Part shown: piece after piece, positions 21,544 through 28,731 of the stretch
Numbering within the stretch: position 1 is the stretch's first letter
How the letters are laid out: every line of letters starts with the position of its first letter
Assembly (NCBI GenBank): GCA_021773335.1
Contig: JAJFKG010000038.1
Location: 62,001 to 126,000 of the forward strand
Direction: 5' to 3'
Origin: Gammaproteobacteria bacterium
GTDB lineage: Bacteria; Pseudomonadota; Gammaproteobacteria; JAJFKG01
Length of the DNA stretch: 64,000 bases
Notes under the pieces: generated by a model
Seen by the model: the letters and a program-made list of their open reading frames with translations, nothing else
Told to the model about the DNA's origin: nothing
Database searches by the model: none
Program-made: the position numbers and the translations under genes

Positions 21544-22089
21544 CTATTTATGCCCCAGCATGCGCTTCAAGATGTTGTTCTTATCAATAAAATGATGCTT
21601 CAACGCGCCACAAGTGTGTAACACGATGCAGGCAAATAAGATCCATGCCATGATGGTATGGCTGTCTTTGGCGAAACCAGCGAGCGGTTTGCTCAAGGGA
21701 ATAAAGGGCATGGGAAAGGCATACAGGCCAAAAATGTGTGGCGGCTTGTTGGCAGCGGTTGCCATCGTCCAGCCACTAAGCGGCATGAGGATAATGAGTA
21801 GGTACATGGCAGTTTGCACAGTGCGAGCGAGGTGTTTTTCCCAAGTTTTCATGCCATCGGGATAACCTGGTTTTTTACTGCTGAGTGTCCATAATACGAA
21901 TAAGAGAGCGACGCTCAGTGTACACAAGCCGATGAGTTTATGGATGCCAACGACGTCACCTTTAAGAGGTTTGGGTAAGTAACCCATAACCACACCAAGC
22001 GCTAGCATAATGAGGACGAGTGCAGCGATAAGCGTATGCAAAAAGCGGGTAGCGCTGCCGTAATCAGTATGGGTATTGCGAATGCTCAT
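21544..22089 (-). CDS. Cytochrome b561 family protein
   Basis: Membrane di-heme b-type cytochrome with four transmembrane helices (about 15-35, 48-66, 88-108, 145-165), related to CybB; it is expected to pass electrons in the inner membrane. Candidate heme ligands are the His residues in TRFLHTLIAAL, VVGIHKLIG, KDSHTIMAW and CIVLHTCGALKHH. The start is ATG at 22089 with AAGGAAG 6 nt upstream; upstream in-frame codons run into the palindromic repeat and are not coding. Length 181 is normal. Single gene. Confidence 0.88.
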   Translation of the reverse strand: MSIRNTHTDYGSATRFLHTLIAALVLIMLALGVVMGYLPKPLKGDVVGIHKLIGLCTLSVALLFVLWTLSSKKPGYPDGMKTWEKHLARTVQTAMYLLIILMPLSGWTMATAANKPPHIFGLYAFPMPFIPLSKPLAGFAKDSHTIMAWILFACIVLHTCGALKHHFIDKNNILKRMLGHK

Positions 22090-22122
22090 GTTAACTTCCT
22101 TGTTGTATGTGTTTGAATTTTT

Positions 22123-22275
22123 GTAGCCTTGATAAGCACCGTAGGTGCGCATCAAGGAGCAGGGTTTGCTAATACATTTCCTTGATGCGCGCCGGTGGCG
22201 CTTATCAAGGCTACATATGAGCTTGACGCAAAGACAGTAGGCTAGATCTGGGCTTGGCGCAGAGACAGTAGGCTA
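22123..22275. repeat. Dispersed palindromic element, copy B with duplicated tail motif
   Basis: Outer arms GTAGCCTTGATAAGC (22123-22137) and GCTTATCAAGGCTAC (22200-22214) are perfect inverted repeats around inner GCGCATCAAGG/CCTTGATGCGC arms. The tail motif GCTTGACGCAAAGACAGTAG (22221-22240) is repeated as GCTTGGCGCAGAGACAGTAG (22252-22271). The element fills the gap upstream of cytochrome b561. Confidence 0.85.
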
Positions 22276-22298
22276 CATTGTTTCCTGAGTAAAGTTCC

Positions 22299-22901
22299 TT
22301 ACGAATGCAAATGCTGTAACTCTGCCAACGAATGTGCCTCAGGCAGCAAGCTTGTGACATCGATATTCAACTGCTTACCAATTCGGGATAACGAAAATAA
22401 GCCATGTACCGTCTGCTTTTTGTTTTCTTCATCAATGGCGACGACGACGGCATAATGTTGTTTAAGTTCCTTGAGGGTTTGCACAACATTGCCAACTTTA
22501 GCGTGGCGCAAATCTTCCATGTCCAGGGTAGGGATTTTATTTTGTGGTGTCATCACCATTTCCACTTTGATTTCATTGCGCTTGATACGTTTTTCTTGGA
22601 TGACTTTGACCGGTTTGGCACCTTGGATATCGCCAGAGCTGATTAACCCAACGACATTATCATCGCGATCGACGACTAGCAGGACGTGTTCGCCAGATAC
22701 ACGCATTTCCATCAAGGCAAAATCGATCGTTTCATCGGGGCGTATTGTGGTCGGTGGCACTTTATCAAAGTTAGTCATTACATCTAAAGCGGGATCGGTC
22801 ATATGCGCGACCTCGGGTGTGGTTTCATGATGGGGATAAGTGGTATCTGCTTCCAAATGGATGACATTAATACTTTTGTACGTTTTATCTGTATCGGGCA
22901 T
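22299..22901 (-). CDS. CBS-domain protein
   Basis: A 200-residue soluble protein made of a CBS pair: domain 1 at about 38-95 (ALDVMTNFDKVPPTTIRPDE, HVLLVVDRDDNVVGLISSGDI) and domain 2 at about 113-185 (VEMVMTPQNKIPTLDMEDL, VVVAIDEENKKQTVHGLFSLSRI). CBS pairs bind adenine nucleotides such as AMP or ATP and usually regulate a partner protein. No fused catalytic domain is present and the partner is unknown. Single gene, upstream of the divergent htpG. Confidence 0.88.
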   Translation of the reverse strand: MPDTDKTYKSINVIHLEADTTYPHHETTPEVAHMTDPALDVMTNFDKVPPTTIRPDETIDFALMEMRVSGEHVLLVVDRDDNVVGLISSGDIQGAKPVKVIQEKRIKRNEIKVEMVMTPQNKIPTLDMEDLRHAKVGNVVQTLKELKQHYAVVVAIDEENKKQTVHGLFSLSRIGKQLNIDVTSLLPEAHSLAELQHLHS

Positions 22902-23203
22902 GGTTGTCCTCGTACCTTTTGCTTGTCATTGACTACGTTGTGTTTGTCTGTCTTGCTGGGTTTTGATAGTAGTAACCTCGCGCAAGACCCTAAATTTGCG
23001 GCGCTAGTTTACTCTAATACGGATTAATTCGCCAAATCTTCAATGAGTTATGGACATTTATTGGCCATAAGTATTCCAGTGGCTTTTTGTGTACAATAGC
23101 GCCAATTTCAGGCATTGAAATTTGTGCCACAGCCCCCATGTTAGGTGACTGTGAGTTTTCGCTAGTTTTATCCAGTTTTATCATAAGAGGAGAGAGAGAC
23201 AAA
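22902..23203. other. Divergent intergenic region between the CBS gene and htpG
   Basis: About 300 bp. The htpG-proximal half contains a heat-shock type promoter (listed separately). I see nothing recognisable in the rest. Confidence 0.5.
23114..23141 (+). promoter_or_regulatory. Sigma-32-type heat-shock promoter of htpG
   Basis: ATTGAAA at 23114-23120 and CCCCATGT at 23134-23141 are separated by 13 bp and match the sigma-32 consensus CTTGAAA / CCCCATnT at all but the first -35 position. It lies about 60 bp before the htpG start. Regulation by heat shock is known for the family; the site here is inferred from sequence. Confidence 0.65.
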
Positions 23204-25153
23204 ATGACGGTAGAAGCACATAAAGAAACGCTGGGGTTCCAAGCTGAGGTTAAACAATTATTACGCTTGGTGATTAACTCCCTGTATAGCAATAAAGAAA
23301 TTTTTCTACGTGAATTGATATCGAATGCCTCGGACGCCGTCGATAAGCTGCGTTTTGCGGCCATTGCGGATCCAAACTTATACGCAGGTGATACAGATCT
23401 GAAAATCCGTGTTGCTTTTGATGATAAGAAAAAAACCATTACTGTCAGCGATAATGGTATTGGTATGAGCCGCGAAGAAGTGACTGAAAATCTTGGTACC
23501 ATTGCCAAATCCGGTACGCGTGAATTTTTCGAGGCCCTAACCGGCGATCAGTCCAAAGATGCACAATTGATCGGGCAATTCGGGGTAGGCTTTTATTCTT
23601 CATTCATTGTTGCCGACAAAGTCACGGTATTAACACGCCGCGCGGGCTTGCCGGCCGAAGAGGGCGTGTGCTGGGAGTCAGGCGGTGAAGGTGATTACTC
23701 ATTAGAAACGATCGAAAAGCCCGAGCGTGGCACTGAAATTATTTTACATTTGCGTGATGGCGAAGACGAATTTCTCAGTGATTTTCGTTTGCGTAAGATT
23801 ATTACCAAATATTCAGATCACATTTCTACGCCAGTCGTGATGAAAACTGAAGTGTTTGAAGAGATCAGCGAGGAAGAGGGCAAAGAAGAAGGTGACGAGG
23901 CAAAGGATAAAGAGCCTAAAGAAAAGAAATACGAAGACGAAGTGGTCAACCGCGCTAAAGCCTTATGGACGTTACCTAAGAGTGAAATCAAAGAAAGCGA
24001 CTATCAAGAATTTTATAAACACATCTCACATGATCTGCAAGACCCTTTGACGTGGGCGCATAATAAAGTCGAGGGAAAGATGGAATATACTTCATTATTA
24101 TATATTCCAGGTCATGCACCGTTTGATTTGTGGAATCGTGACCATCCGCACGGTTTGCGTTTGTATGTGCAGCGCGTGTTTATTATGGATGAAGTCGAAC
24201 AATTCCTCCCCTTGTATTTGCGTTTTGTGAAAGGGATTGTCGATTCCAATGATTTGCCACTCAATGTCTCACGTGAAATCTTACAAGGCGATAAAAAGAT
24301 CGATAGCATGCGTTCCGCATTGACTAAGCGCATACTCGGCATGTTAGAAAAAATGGCCAAAGATGACAAAGAGCAATATAGCAAATTCTGGAAAGAGTTT
24401 GGTGGCACCATGAAAGAAGGGCCTGCTGAAGACTTTGCCAATCGTGAGCAAGTTGCAAAACTGCTGCGATTTTCCAGTACGCATGATGATAAAGAAGAAC
24501 AAGAAATTACTTTGGAAGACTATGTTTCGCGCATGCGCGAAGGCCAAGACAAGATTTATTTTGTTAGCGCTGAATCATTCAATGGTGCGAAAAACAGTCC
24601 GCACTTGGAAATTTTCCGCAAAAAAGGTATCGAAGTCTTGTTGCTGAGCGATCGTGTTGATGAATGGTTAGTGGCACATTTGCCGGAATTCGATGGCAAG
24701 CAATTGCAATCTGTGGCGAAAGGTAGCTTGGATCTGGGTGAATTAGACAGTGAAGCAGAAAAAGAAGAAGTCAAAAAAGCGGAAGATGAATTCAAAGGCT
24801 TAGTTGAGCATGTCAAGAAAGTCATGGGCGAGCGGATCAAAGAGGTGCGTCTGACGCATCGTTTAACGAGTTCGCCGGCGTGTATCGTGGCGGATGAGAA
24901 TGACATGGGGATTCAAATGCAACGCATACTGCAAGCTGCAGGACAAGCGTTCCCTGAAGCCAAGCCAATTTTTGAATTAAACCCCGAACATGCCATCGTG
25001 CAGCGTTTACGTGACGAACAAGATGATGATCGTTTCAGCGAATGGACGAATATCTTGTTTGATCAAGCAGTCCTTGCGGAAGGTGGACACTTAGATGATC
25101 CCGCCGGCTTTGTCCATCGCTTGAATGGCTTGTTGCTGGAGTTGGCGAAGTAA
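23204..25153 (+). CDS. htpG: Chaperone protein HtpG (Hsp90)
   Basis: ATP-dependent Hsp90 chaperone. The GHKL ATPase domain begins [20 protein letters not shown] and contains [14 protein letters not shown] (Glu and Asn of the nucleotide site), [10 protein letters not shown] and [11 protein letters not shown]. The charged linker ([19 protein letters not shown]) precedes the middle domain with [13 protein letters not shown]. The C-terminal dimerisation domain ends NGLLLELAK. The start is ATG at 23204 (GGAGAGAGA before it), giving 649 residues; the open frame extends further upstream only through the promoter. The last nine codons and the terminator are repeated 375 bp downstream. Confidence 0.97.
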   Translation: MTVEAHKETLGFQAEVKQLLRLVINSLYSNKEIFLRELISNASDAVDKLRFAAIADPNLYAGDTDLKIRVAFDDKKKTITVSDNGIGMSREEVTENLGTIAKSGTREFFEALTGDQSKDAQLIGQFGVGFYSSFIVADKVTVLTRRAGLPAEEGVCWESGGEGDYSLETIEKPERGTEIILHLRDGEDEFLSDFRLRKIITKYSDHISTPVVMKTEVFEEISEEEGKEEGDEAKDKEPKEKKYEDEVVNRAKALWTLPKSEIKESDYQEFYKHISHDLQDPLTWAHNKVEGKMEYTSLLYIPGHAPFDLWNRDHPHGLRLYVQRVFIMDEVEQFLPLYLRFVKGIVDSNDLPLNVSREILQGDKKIDSMRSALTKRILGMLEKMAKDDKEQYSKFWKEFGGTMKEGPAEDFANREQVAKLLRFSSTHDDKEEQEITLEDYVSRMREGQDKIYFVSAESFNGAKNSPHLEIFRKKGIEVLLLSDRVDEWLVAHLPEFDGKQLQSVAKGSLDLGELDSEAEKEEVKKAEDEFKGLVEHVKKVMGERIKEVRLTHRLTSSPACIVADENDMGIQMQRILQAAGQAFPEAKPIFELNPEHAIVQRLRDEQDDDRFSEWTNILFDQAVLAEGGHLDDPAGFVHRLNGLLLELAK

Positions 25154-25162
25154 GATTAGATT

Positions 25163-25198
25163 AGGGGATCAAGTCGAGACTTTTACACCTGATCCCCT
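25163..25198 (+). terminator. Terminator-like hairpin after htpG, copy 1
   Basis: AGGGGATCA (25163-25171) pairs perfectly with TGATCCCCT (25190-25198) across an 18-nt loop, 10 bp after the htpG stop. There is no T-run after the stem. A second copy with one change lies at 25538-25573. Confidence 0.5.
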
Positions 25199-25268
25199 AT
25201 CCTATCCATATCGTTCCCCATAAGTCTGTTTAAAGTTTACCAAGGGCTTCATTAAATATTTCTGCTTA

Positions 25269-25472
25269 CAGACTGGTCCCGACCCTGTGGGTTGGGACGT
25301 CAAACACTCAGACTGGTCCCGACCCTGAGGGTTGGGACGTCAAACACTCAGACTGGTCCCGACCCTCTAGGGTTGGGACCTTACACTCACGGACGCTCCA
25401 GCGTCCGTTCCTTTATTTGTCGGGCGCGTAGCGCCCGCTGTTTTACCGTCCCACCCCACAGGGGTGGGACGA
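25269..25472. repeat. 40-bp tandem repeats and hairpin cluster
   Basis: Three tandem units of about 40 bp start at 25269, 25309 and 25349. Each contains an inverted repeat of the GTCCCGACCC / GGGTTGGGAC type. They are followed by palindromes at 25391-25406 (GGACGCTCCAGCGTCC), 25421-25437 (CGGGCGCGTAGCGCCCG) and 25448-25472 (CGTCCCACCCC / GGGGTGGGACG). Similar hairpins recur at 37614-37662 and, degenerately, at 56605-56680. Confidence 0.85.
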
Positions 25473-25576
25473 GGCTAAGAGGGTGGGACGAGGCTAAGAA
25501 TGGCTTGTTGCTTGAACTAGCGAAGTGAGTTAGATGTAGGGGATCAAGTCGAGACTTTTACACCTGATCCCTTATC

Positions 25577-26071
25577 CTATCGATTAGCCTCATCTTGATA
25601 ATTAATGAAAAATTTATGCACAAATTGTCCGCCTTCCATGTAAGATGTGCCATTTTCACAGGGCCAATTAGTTTTTATATTAGTAAAAACTTTTGCAAGA
25701 TCCTTTTCGTTAGGATTGAAAGTGACACTAAAATCACACTCTACACGATTGCTTTCTGATGGCTTGACATAGAATGTATACGTAACGGGTTCAGTTTTCC
25801 CGGACATGATTCTTATGACAGTCCCCTCAGCATTTTTTCCAATGTGCGTTTTGCTTTGTTCATCCCCTCCATTGAGAGGTTGTACGTTCCTTATTTTCCA
25901 GCAATTTGCATAGTCCCGATCGTGATTTTTACAATACCACTTGCCCCCAATATCGACTATTTTGATGCTCCCTACTCTTTCGACGGCGTATGTATTATGT
26001 ATTGGCACCAGCAGGAGTAACCCGAGCGCGCCGGTGAGTATTAAACCTTTCGAAACGGTTTGACATTGCAT
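25577..26071 (-). CDS. Unknown secreted protein with paired cysteines
   Basis: A 164-residue protein with an N-terminal signal peptide (hydrophobic LILTGALGLLLLVPI, probable cleavage after TYA at about residue 29). The mature part is predicted to be beta-rich and has four Cys residues (YCKNH, ANCWK, VECDF, WPCEN) that could form two disulfides in the periplasm. I do not recognise a family. It is convergent with htpG and its stop codon lies in the duplicated htpG terminator segment. Function unknown. Confidence 0.6.
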   Translation of the reverse strand: MQCQTVSKGLILTGALGLLLLVPIHNTYAVERVGSIKIVDIGGKWYCKNHDRDYANCWKIRNVQPLNGGDEQSKTHIGKNAEGTVIRIMSGKTEPVTYTFYVKPSESNRVECDFSVTFNPNEKDLAKVFTNIKTNWPCENGTSYMEGGQFVHKFFINYQDEANR

Positions 26072-26191
26072 TACTATATCTCCAATAGTGAAAATCTTAA
26101 TTAAAAGCTTAGACTGTCTTTACGTAAAGTGATTCAATTATTTTTTAAAAGTTAAGTATGTCATTAAAAAACCTAAATAAATCAAAATAAT

Positions 26192-26410
26192 AGGGATGTC
26201 GATGCCAACCCACATACCGCTGCTAATCTGATTGCCCAAGCCGCACAACAAGGCGCGTAACTTGTCGTTTTACCTGAAGAATTTGTCATGCTCAGCTGTA
26301 GCGAGGCACAAAAACGTGCAGCTGCCGAAGCACAAGGGGGGGGGGGCAAGCTCTAAGATTTCCTCGCCGCATTTACGCAAACAACTGGACAAGCGCATTG
26401 GGAATTATTA
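26192..26410 (+). pseudogene. Remnant of a nitrilase/carbon-nitrogen hydrolase gene
   Basis: In one frame the DNA reads RDVDANPHTAANLIAQAAQQ, then GA-stop-LVVLPEEFVMLS, then AQKRAAAEAQ, a run of Gly, KL-stop-DFLAAFTQTTGQ. QGA-LVVLPEEF is the signature of the nitrilase superfamily around its catalytic Glu. Two in-frame TAA codons, no N-terminal start, an 11-G homopolymer (26336-26346) and an abrupt end beside palindrome set 2 show it is dead. The C-terminal two thirds are absent; I cannot find them beyond the adjacent ATPase gene. Confidence 0.75.
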
Positions 26411-26436
26411 CTGCGCGCCCGCGCGAAGGCAGTAAT

Positions 26437-26489
26437 ACTTCGGTTGTAACTGAAGTTTTCTTGCTCTATACTTCGGTTACAACTGAAGT
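26437..26489 (+). promoter_or_regulatory. Paired palindrome, set 2 (operator-like), upstream of ATPase unit 2
   Basis: Palindromes at 26437-26456 (ACTTCGGTT-gt-AACTGAAGT) and 26470-26489 (ACTTCGGTT-ac-AACTGAAGT) have arms of 9 with one mismatch. Centres at 26446.5 and 26479.5 are 33 bp apart. A possible promoter is embedded: TTGTAA at 26445-26450 in the first palindrome and TATACT at 26467-26472 overlapping the second, 16-bp spacing. A protein binding here would be expected to block transcription. The ATG follows 13 bp after the second palindrome. Confidence 0.9.
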
Positions 26490-26502
26490 GTAGAGGCGCC
26501 CC

Positions 26503-27717
26503 ATGGAAAAACTTTTTGATATTCAACAGCTTATTTTTGATCAATTTGAGCGAACTCCATTTTATGAACGGGAAGCTTTTGGGCAGATTACCCTAGATAA
26601 CCATATCACTGGTTTGGTTGGTCCGCGGGGCATTGGTAAAACCACCTATTTGCTTAAACAGGCGCTAAAAGCAGGTGCGCGCGAAAACAAAGCATTATAT
26701 GCCTCGGCAGATAACCTTTATTTCCTCGAGCATAAGCTCATTGACGTTGTTGACCGTGTCTATAAAGAAACCGCCGTACGTTTGTTGTGTATCGATGAAA
26801 TTCACAAGTACCCGAACTGGAAGCAAGAGTTAAAAAATATTGCGGATACGTATCGTGACTTTAAGGTGTTGTTCACGGGTAGTTCAATGATAGATATTAT
26901 TCACGGTCAATATGACTTGTCGCGACGGGTTACTTTGCATCGTCTACATGGTTTGTCATTTCGTGAGTTTCTGGCATTTTATCAGCAAGCAAATTACCCT
27001 ATTGTTGCATTTGATGAGTTGCTCAATAATCATACTGCTATTGTGCAATCGATACAATTACCTGAAATTTCGCAGCATTTTAATACGTATTTACGCATAG
27101 GTTACTATCCATTTTATGCAAATTTCACCCAGGATCGAGAAAAGTATCAGGCTATTGAAAATACGATTCAAAAGACGATTTATGAAGATATCGCCACGCT
27201 GCATTCACTCAAGACAGGCACACTCAATATCATTGAACAACTGTATAAGTACGTTATCAACTCTTTGCCTGGCGAGCTCAGCGCTTATAAGTTGGCAAAC
27301 ACATTGGGTAAAAATTACGAAAGTACTTATGAATATCTGCGTATCTTGCAGCAAGCAGGTTTGATTCGTTTTCTCTTCCCAAAAAAATCAGGCAAAGCGT
27401 ATTTGCGCACGCCCAGTAAACTCTATCCGGATAATTGTAATTTGTTGTACGCAAGCTATTTGCCGCAATTGCAGGATTCTACTATTGGCAAAGTAAGGGA
27501 GCTGTTTGCTTTACAGCATTTGCAAAATGCACAACATGAAGTTTTTTATAGTAAGGTTGGTGATTTTAGTGTTGGTGACCATGTGCTAGAAATTGGCGGT
27601 CGCAATAAAACGAATAAGCAACTAAAAAATCAAGATAAGGGTATTTTATTTATGGATGGCATTCTAACGGGTGCTGGTAACAAGATCCCTTTATATTTAT
27701 TAGGTTTTTTATACTAA
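26503..27717 (+). CDS. AAA ATPase, AAA_14/DUF4143-like, unit 2
   Basis: A 404-residue stand-alone ATPase with Walker A GPRGIGKT (40-47), Walker B LLCIDEIHKYPNW and sensor VLFTGSSMIDI. A winged-helix-like segment (PGELSAYKLANTLGKNYESTYEYLRILQQAGLI) leads to a C-terminal region with a weak nuclease-like pattern (VGDFSVGDHVLEIGGRNKT). It differs strongly from unit 1, so it is not a recent duplicate. The ribosome site GAGG is at 26493-26496. The gene lies directly after palindrome set 2 and next to a truncated nitrilase gene, which looks like an insertion or replacement scar. Function unknown. Confidence 0.82.
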   Translation: MEKLFDIQQLIFDQFERTPFYEREAFGQITLDNHITGLVGPRGIGKTTYLLKQALKAGARENKALYASADNLYFLEHKLIDVVDRVYKETAVRLLCIDEIHKYPNWKQELKNIADTYRDFKVLFTGSSMIDIIHGQYDLSRRVTLHRLHGLSFREFLAFYQQANYPIVAFDELLNNHTAIVQSIQLPEISQHFNTYLRIGYYPFYANFTQDREKYQAIENTIQKTIYEDIATLHSLKTGTLNIIEQLYKYVINSLPGELSAYKLANTLGKNYESTYEYLRILQQAGLIRFLFPKKSGKAYLRTPSKLYPDNCNLLYASYLPQLQDSTIGKVRELFALQHLQNAQHEVFYSKVGDFSVGDHVLEIGGRNKTNKQLKNQDKGILFMDGILTGAGNKIPLYLLGFLY

Positions 27718-27801
27718 CTTGAATAGACAAAGCTCTATGCAATGTGACCTCGTATGAGAAATTTACTTCTTATCAATGAGAAAAGGAACTGCTAATCGAT
27801 C

Positions 27802-28464
27802 CTAATCGGCCAGTATCAACTCATGCAACTCTTTGGGTGTTTCGACATAATAATCTGCGCTCCACGCGCTTGGGTCGTCGCCTTCATTAACATAGCCGTA
27901 CAAAGCAGCGACAGTCGTCATGCCAGCAGCGCGGCCGGCTTGGATGTCACGCTCGGCATCACCAACATAAAGGCATTCCTCTTGAGACGCATCGAGTAGG
28001 GCACAGGCGTGTAATAGCGGGTCGGGATGGGGTTTAGCACGCGCAGTAGTATCGCCACTGATGACACAGGCGGCGCGCGTATCGAGGGCAAGTTTTTTGA
28101 TGAGTGGTTCTGTCAGCCAGCCAGCTTTATTGGTGACGATGCCCCAGGTATAGCCACGAGCATCCAAAGCGTCGAGTAACGCAGGAATCGCAGGAAACAA
28201 ACGACTGGTGCTACCAAGGTTTTGTTGGTAAATGTCAAGAAACTCAGTACGCAGATCAGGGAAGCGTGGGTTATCGCGTTGCATACCAAAGCCTAAGCCT
28301 AATAAGCCTGGCGCCCCATTGGAAGAGACTTGACGGATTTTCGCAAACGGTTGCTGTGGTTCGCCATGACGTTCGAGCAATGCATTTAATGCCGCACCTA
28401 GTTCATCGGCACTGTCGAGTAAGGTGCCATCCAAATCAAATAAAATCGTGGTCATGTTTTTCAT
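27802..28464 (-). CDS. gph: HAD-family phosphoglycolate phosphatase
   Basis: HAD hydrolase of 220 residues. Motif I ILFDLDGTLLDSADE contains the nucleophilic Asp, motif II TNKAGW, Lys-containing RAKPHPDPL, and motif IV YVGDAERDIQAGRAAGM. The cap-1 helical domain fits phosphoglycolate phosphatase, which removes 2-phosphoglycolate; other small phosphate substrates are possible. ATG at 28464 or 28455. In many gammaproteobacteria gph directly follows ubiG on the same strand; here the two are separated by the broken ATPase gene on the opposite strand. Confidence 0.88.
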   Translation of the reverse strand: MKNMTTILFDLDGTLLDSADELGAALNALLERHGEPQQPFAKIRQVSSNGAPGLLGLGFGMQRDNPRFPDLRTEFLDIYQQNLGSTSRLFPAIPALLDALDARGYTWGIVTNKAGWLTEPLIKKLALDTRAACVISGDTTARAKPHPDPLLHACALLDASQEECLYVGDAERDIQAGRAAGMTTVAALYGYVNEGDDPSAWSADYYVETPKELHELILAD

Positions 28465-28540
28465 GTGTTTTCCAATGTTATCCAGTGTTTTTTTATGTGC
28501 TCAGCTCACGCCGTCATCCTTCGCTTTCGCTACTACGTCA

Positions 28541-28560
28541 TCCTCCGCGCAGGCGGAGGA
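28541..28560. repeat. GC-rich hairpin (TCCTCCGC / GCGGAGGA)
   Basis: Perfect 8-bp arms 28541-28548 and 28553-28560 with a 4-nt loop, in the gap upstream of gph. It resembles REP-type intergenic palindromes. Confidence 0.6.
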
Positions 28561-28636
28561 GCCACATTATACAAAAAACTTGGGCAGCGAGTTTTCTTGG
28601 ACAGGAGACTTACCCGGCACTACAAAGTGCTCATGT

Positions 28637-28694
28637 TTTCTGTATCAATAATACAGAAAGTCATACTACTTTCTGTATAAATCGTACAAAAAGT
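28637..28694 (+). promoter_or_regulatory. Paired palindrome, set 3 (operator-like), upstream of ATPase unit 3
   Basis: Palindrome 1: TTTCTGTAT (28637-28645) and ATACAGAAA (28651-28659), perfect 9-bp arms, centre 28648. Palindrome 2: ACTTTCTGTA (28668-28677) and TACAAAAAGT (28685-28694), one mismatch, centre 28681. The centres are 33 bp apart, as in sets 1 and 2. A TATAAA (28676-28681) overlies the second palindrome. The ATPase start is 51 bp beyond the second centre. Confidence 0.9.
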
Positions 28695-28731
28695 GATGGT
28701 AAAAAATGTCAATTGTGCTAAAATATTGCCT

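Larger units (their letters stand above)
25123..25582. repeat. Duplicated htpG 3' end flanking a hairpin array
   Basis: The segment 25123-25207 (last codons of htpG, stop and terminator hairpin) recurs at 25498-25582 with few changes. Both copies encode NGLLLELAK and a stop. The coding differences are all synonymous (ctg/ctt, gag/gaa, ttg/cta, taa/tga). Between them lie three 40-bp tandem repeats and several GC-rich palindromes. The second copy is followed by the stop codon of the convergent secreted-protein gene. Confidence 0.85.
26072..26502. other. Intergenic region with nitrilase remnant and paired palindromes
   Basis: Holds an AT-rich leader with a perfect 12-bp palindrome CTTTACGTAAAG (26118-26129), the nitrilase gene remnant (26192-26410) and palindrome set 2 (26437-26489). 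No intact gene. Confidence 0.6.

Noticed and set aside
23014..23508. 164-codon frame antisense to the start of htpG
   Set aside because: Shadow of the htpG coding frame with no independent support.
25269..25386. Tandem repeats considered as a CRISPR array
   Set aside because: The 40-bp units follow each other without unique spacers, each unit is itself a hairpin, and no cas gene is present.
25292..25528. 78-codon frame ending in NGLLLELAK
   Set aside because: It consists of repeat sequence joined to the duplicated htpG end; not a gene of its own.
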